DNA of 8,699 nt from Verrucomicrobiota bacterium. GTDB lineage: Bacteria > Verrucomicrobiota > Verrucomicrobiia > Limisphaerales > UBA1096. Of the stretch, positions 7,245 to 8,699 are shown in pieces; position 1 is the first letter of the stretch, and every line of letters starts with the position of its first letter. The position numbers and the translations under genes are program-made. The notes under the pieces are model-generated. The model worked only from the letters and a program-made list of their open reading frames with translations, was not told where the DNA came from and searched no databases. The stretch is from contig DQOE01000318.1 in assembly GCA_015658765.1 (NCBI GenBank), positions 1-8,699 of the forward strand. Reading direction: 5' to 3'.

Positions 7245-8699
7245 TCATTTTTCGCCCAACTCAAAGCAGGCGAGTTCGTTGGGGCCCCGGAGGTAGAGGC
7301 GGTTGCCGACGATGGCGGGGTGGGACATCGAGTCGGTGCTGGCGTCGCCGAAGGGGCGCAACCGGGCGAGCGGCTTGAACTTGTTTGCCGCGGCGTCGAG
7401 TAGCAGCAGGTCGCCGCTGTTCGTCCAGGCCAACACGCGCCCGTTGCCGCCGATCACGTTTGAGTGGTCGAAAAACATGTCGTCCTCCGCCACCCAAATC
7501 GTTTTCAATCCATTCTTCAAGTCGAGGCAATACATCTCGCCGTAGGCCGTGGCGAACACGCGGCCGGCGACGATGACCGGCGAGCAGGTGTCCGGCGCGA
7601 GGCTGCCGTTAGTCAGCACCGGCTTGGGATTGATTTTTCCATCGGGCAAAAAACCGTGCAGCCGCGTCGCGTTGTTCTCGGTGGCGAGCAGCAGTTGGCC
7701 GGCGTGGATGAGCGGCGTGGTGACATTGAAGTCCGCCCCCTCGCGCGGCACGTGCTCCCACAACCGCTCTCCGGTGGCCGGATCCCAGCCGCCGACGCTC
7801 GCAGAGTCGTAGCCGATGACCTGCCGCCGGCCTCCGAGCTTACCGATGACGAACGCCGAGTAGGCGGCGGCGTGACCGGGCGTTTTCCAAATCAGCCTTC
7901 CGGTTTTCCGGTCGAGCGCGGCTACCGAGGCGTCGCGGCCACCGGGGTTGATGATCAGTTTGTCGTTCACGATCAGCGGCGGCGAACTCGAGCCCCACGT
8001 CAGCAGCTTGGCTCCGTGGTCGCGATAATAATTTGTCCGCCAAACAACCGCGCCGGTGTCGAGCCGGACGCAATGCAGGTCGCCCAGCGCGCCGTGCAGA
8101 TACACCAGGCCGTCGTGAACGACCGGCGTCGCGCGGGGCGAGTTGCTGTAATCCATGTCGCCGGCGGCGGCGTAGTCCAGTTGCCAAATCTCGCTGCCGT
8201 CGGCGGCGTCGAGACAGCGGAAAATGTCGCGGGTGGCGTCCTTGTTTTTGTCGGGGATGATGACGCGCGCCGCCGTGGCCGCCGGGCCGCCGACGGCCGG
8301 GCCGGTGAGCTTGGCTGACCAGATTTTGCGCAGCTTCCCGGGCAGTTTTTTCGGTAAACTGGGCGCCTGGCCAAGGCGGCCCGGGCCTCGCCAGTCCGCC
8401 CACGCCGCCGCTTGGTCAAGCGGCTTGACGAACCCACGGGCCGACTCGAGCGCGGCGAGCAATTCCTTCCGCTTGGCCAACGCGGTGACCTCCGCCGCCA
8501 CGCGCTTGGCCAAGGCGTCATCGGTCGTGCCGGTGCGGAACAGCCGCACGCCCGGCACGGGCGGCGTCTTGGCCAGCACGCGCACCGCGCCGGGCTCCAC
8601 CTTGCCGCAGCCAACGAGCAGCGGTGGCAAATAGTCCGGCACCACGGCGGCGGCCACCTCGCCGTCGCTCAACGCCAGCACGCCGGAGTCGATCGCCCC
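7245..8699 (-). CDS. PhnD-like binding domain fused to a PQQ-type beta-propeller, 5'-truncated
   Basis: The frame is open to the window edge and 484 residues are visible, numbered from the edge. Residues 1 to about 92 (ALSDGEVAAAVVPDYL, then VRVLAKTPPVPG) resemble the C-terminal lobe of PhnD-type phosphonate/phosphite substrate-binding proteins. WADWRGP (100-106) then opens a beta-propeller whose blades show the pattern LDxxxGxxxW: CLDAADGSEIW (162-172), VRLDTGAVVW (211-220), ALDRKTGRLIW (261-271), GWDPATGERLW (304-314), CLDLKNGLKTIW (391-402) and a decayed LLDAAANKF (433-441). WxxWRGP propellers are plentiful in Planctomycetota and Verrucomicrobiota and are usually exported. The true start and any signal peptide lie beyond the right edge; the GTG at 8681 is internal. 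No catalytic residues for a PQQ dehydrogenase are recognisable, so a binding or scaffold role is more likely. The propeller call is firm; the PhnD-like call is moderate. Confidence 0.8.
   Translation of the reverse strand, partial: GAIDSGVLALSDGEVAAAVVPDYLPPLLVGCGKVEPGAVRVLAKTPPVPGVRLFRTGTTDDALAKRVAAEVTALAKRKELLAALESARGFVKPLDQAAAWADWRGPGRLGQAPSLPKKLPGKLRKIWSAKLTGPAVGGPAATAARVIIPDKNKDATRDIFRCLDAADGSEIWQLDYAAAGDMDYSNSPRATPVVHDGLVYLHGALGDLHCVRLDTGAVVWRTNYYRDHGAKLLTWGSSSPPLIVNDKLIINPGGRDASVAALDRKTGRLIWKTPGHAAAYSAFVIGKLGGRRQVIGYDSASVGGWDPATGERLWEHVPREGADFNVTTPLIHAGQLLLATENNATRLHGFLPDGKINPKPVLTNGSLAPDTCSPVIVAGRVFATAYGEMYCLDLKNGLKTIWVAEDDMFFDHSNVIGGNGRVLAWTNSGDLLLLDAAANKFKPLARLRPFGDASTDSMSHPAIVGNRLYLRGPNELACFELGEK

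Larger units (their letters stand above)
1122..8513. repeat. Dispersed palindrome family TTGGCCAA (12 perfect copies)
   Basis: Exact copies begin at 1122, 1143, 3061, 3452, 3556, 3745, 5087, 5258, 6598, 6692, 8473 and 8506. Three are non-coding; nine lie in four different genes on both strands. Flanks often extend the symmetry to GCTTGGCCAAGC or GCGCTTGGCCAAGCGC. Near-copies lie at 968-983 and 8408-8423 (CCGCTTGGTCAAGCGG), with half-sites CCAAGCG at 3245, 3308 and 4669. In genes the 8-mer mostly encodes Leu-Ala-Lys or Gly-Gln. A rough composition estimate predicts about 0.1 copy in a window this long, so this is a large excess. Confidence 0.75.

Noticed and set aside
7464..8318. Plus-strand open frame of 284 codons opposite the propeller gene
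   Set aside because: Antisense to a gene with clear blade repeats; its own translation is Arg/Val/Gly-rich with no motif.

Overview
The window reads as a stretch of chromosome from a G+C-rich bacterium (roughly 60-65% G+C by eye). It most likely belongs to the Verrucomicrobiota or a related PVC lineage. That placement is an inference from three things: outer-surface-style PQQ beta-propeller proteins with a WxxWRGP motif, tandem CACGGATT-type repeats between genes, and an archaeal-type (apgM) phosphoglycerate mutase. No rRNA, tRNA, CRISPR, phage or transposase gene is visible.

Layout. 1-837 (+): C-terminal three quarters of a class II fructose-bisphosphate aldolase, cut by the window edge. 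838-1158: convergent gap packed with repeats: an imperfect 19-bp inverted repeat, a REP-like pair, and overlapping CTTGGCCAAG palindromes. 1159-4890 (-): complete smc, the chromosome-condensation ATPase. 4891-5107: divergent promoter region with a good sigma70-like promoter and a perfect 20-bp palindrome just before the next start codon. 5108-6331 (+): apgM. 6328-7068 (+): a sugar-1-phosphate nucleotidyltransferase that overlaps apgM by 4 bases. 7069-7244: second convergent gap, with three hairpins in a row. 7245-8699 (-): 3' part of a gene joining a PhnD-like substrate-binding lobe to a PQQ-type beta-propeller, cut by the right edge.

How the genes fit. The aldolase and the mutase are both central glycolysis/gluconeogenesis enzymes, but smc on the other strand separates them, so they are not one operon. 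apgM and the nucleotidyltransferase are very probably cotranscribed and translationally coupled, which ties a glycolytic step to activated-sugar synthesis. smc stands alone here; its ScpA/ScpB partners are not in the window.

The most unusual signal is a dispersed palindrome rather than a gene. The 8-mer TTGGCCAA occurs 12 times in 8.7 kb, inside genes on both strands and between genes, often extended towards GCGCTTGGCCAAGCGC. Its longest copy, a perfect 20-mer, lies where the apgM transcript is predicted to start. The protein-coding content is otherwise mostly housekeeping, and I found no convincing new multi-gene system.
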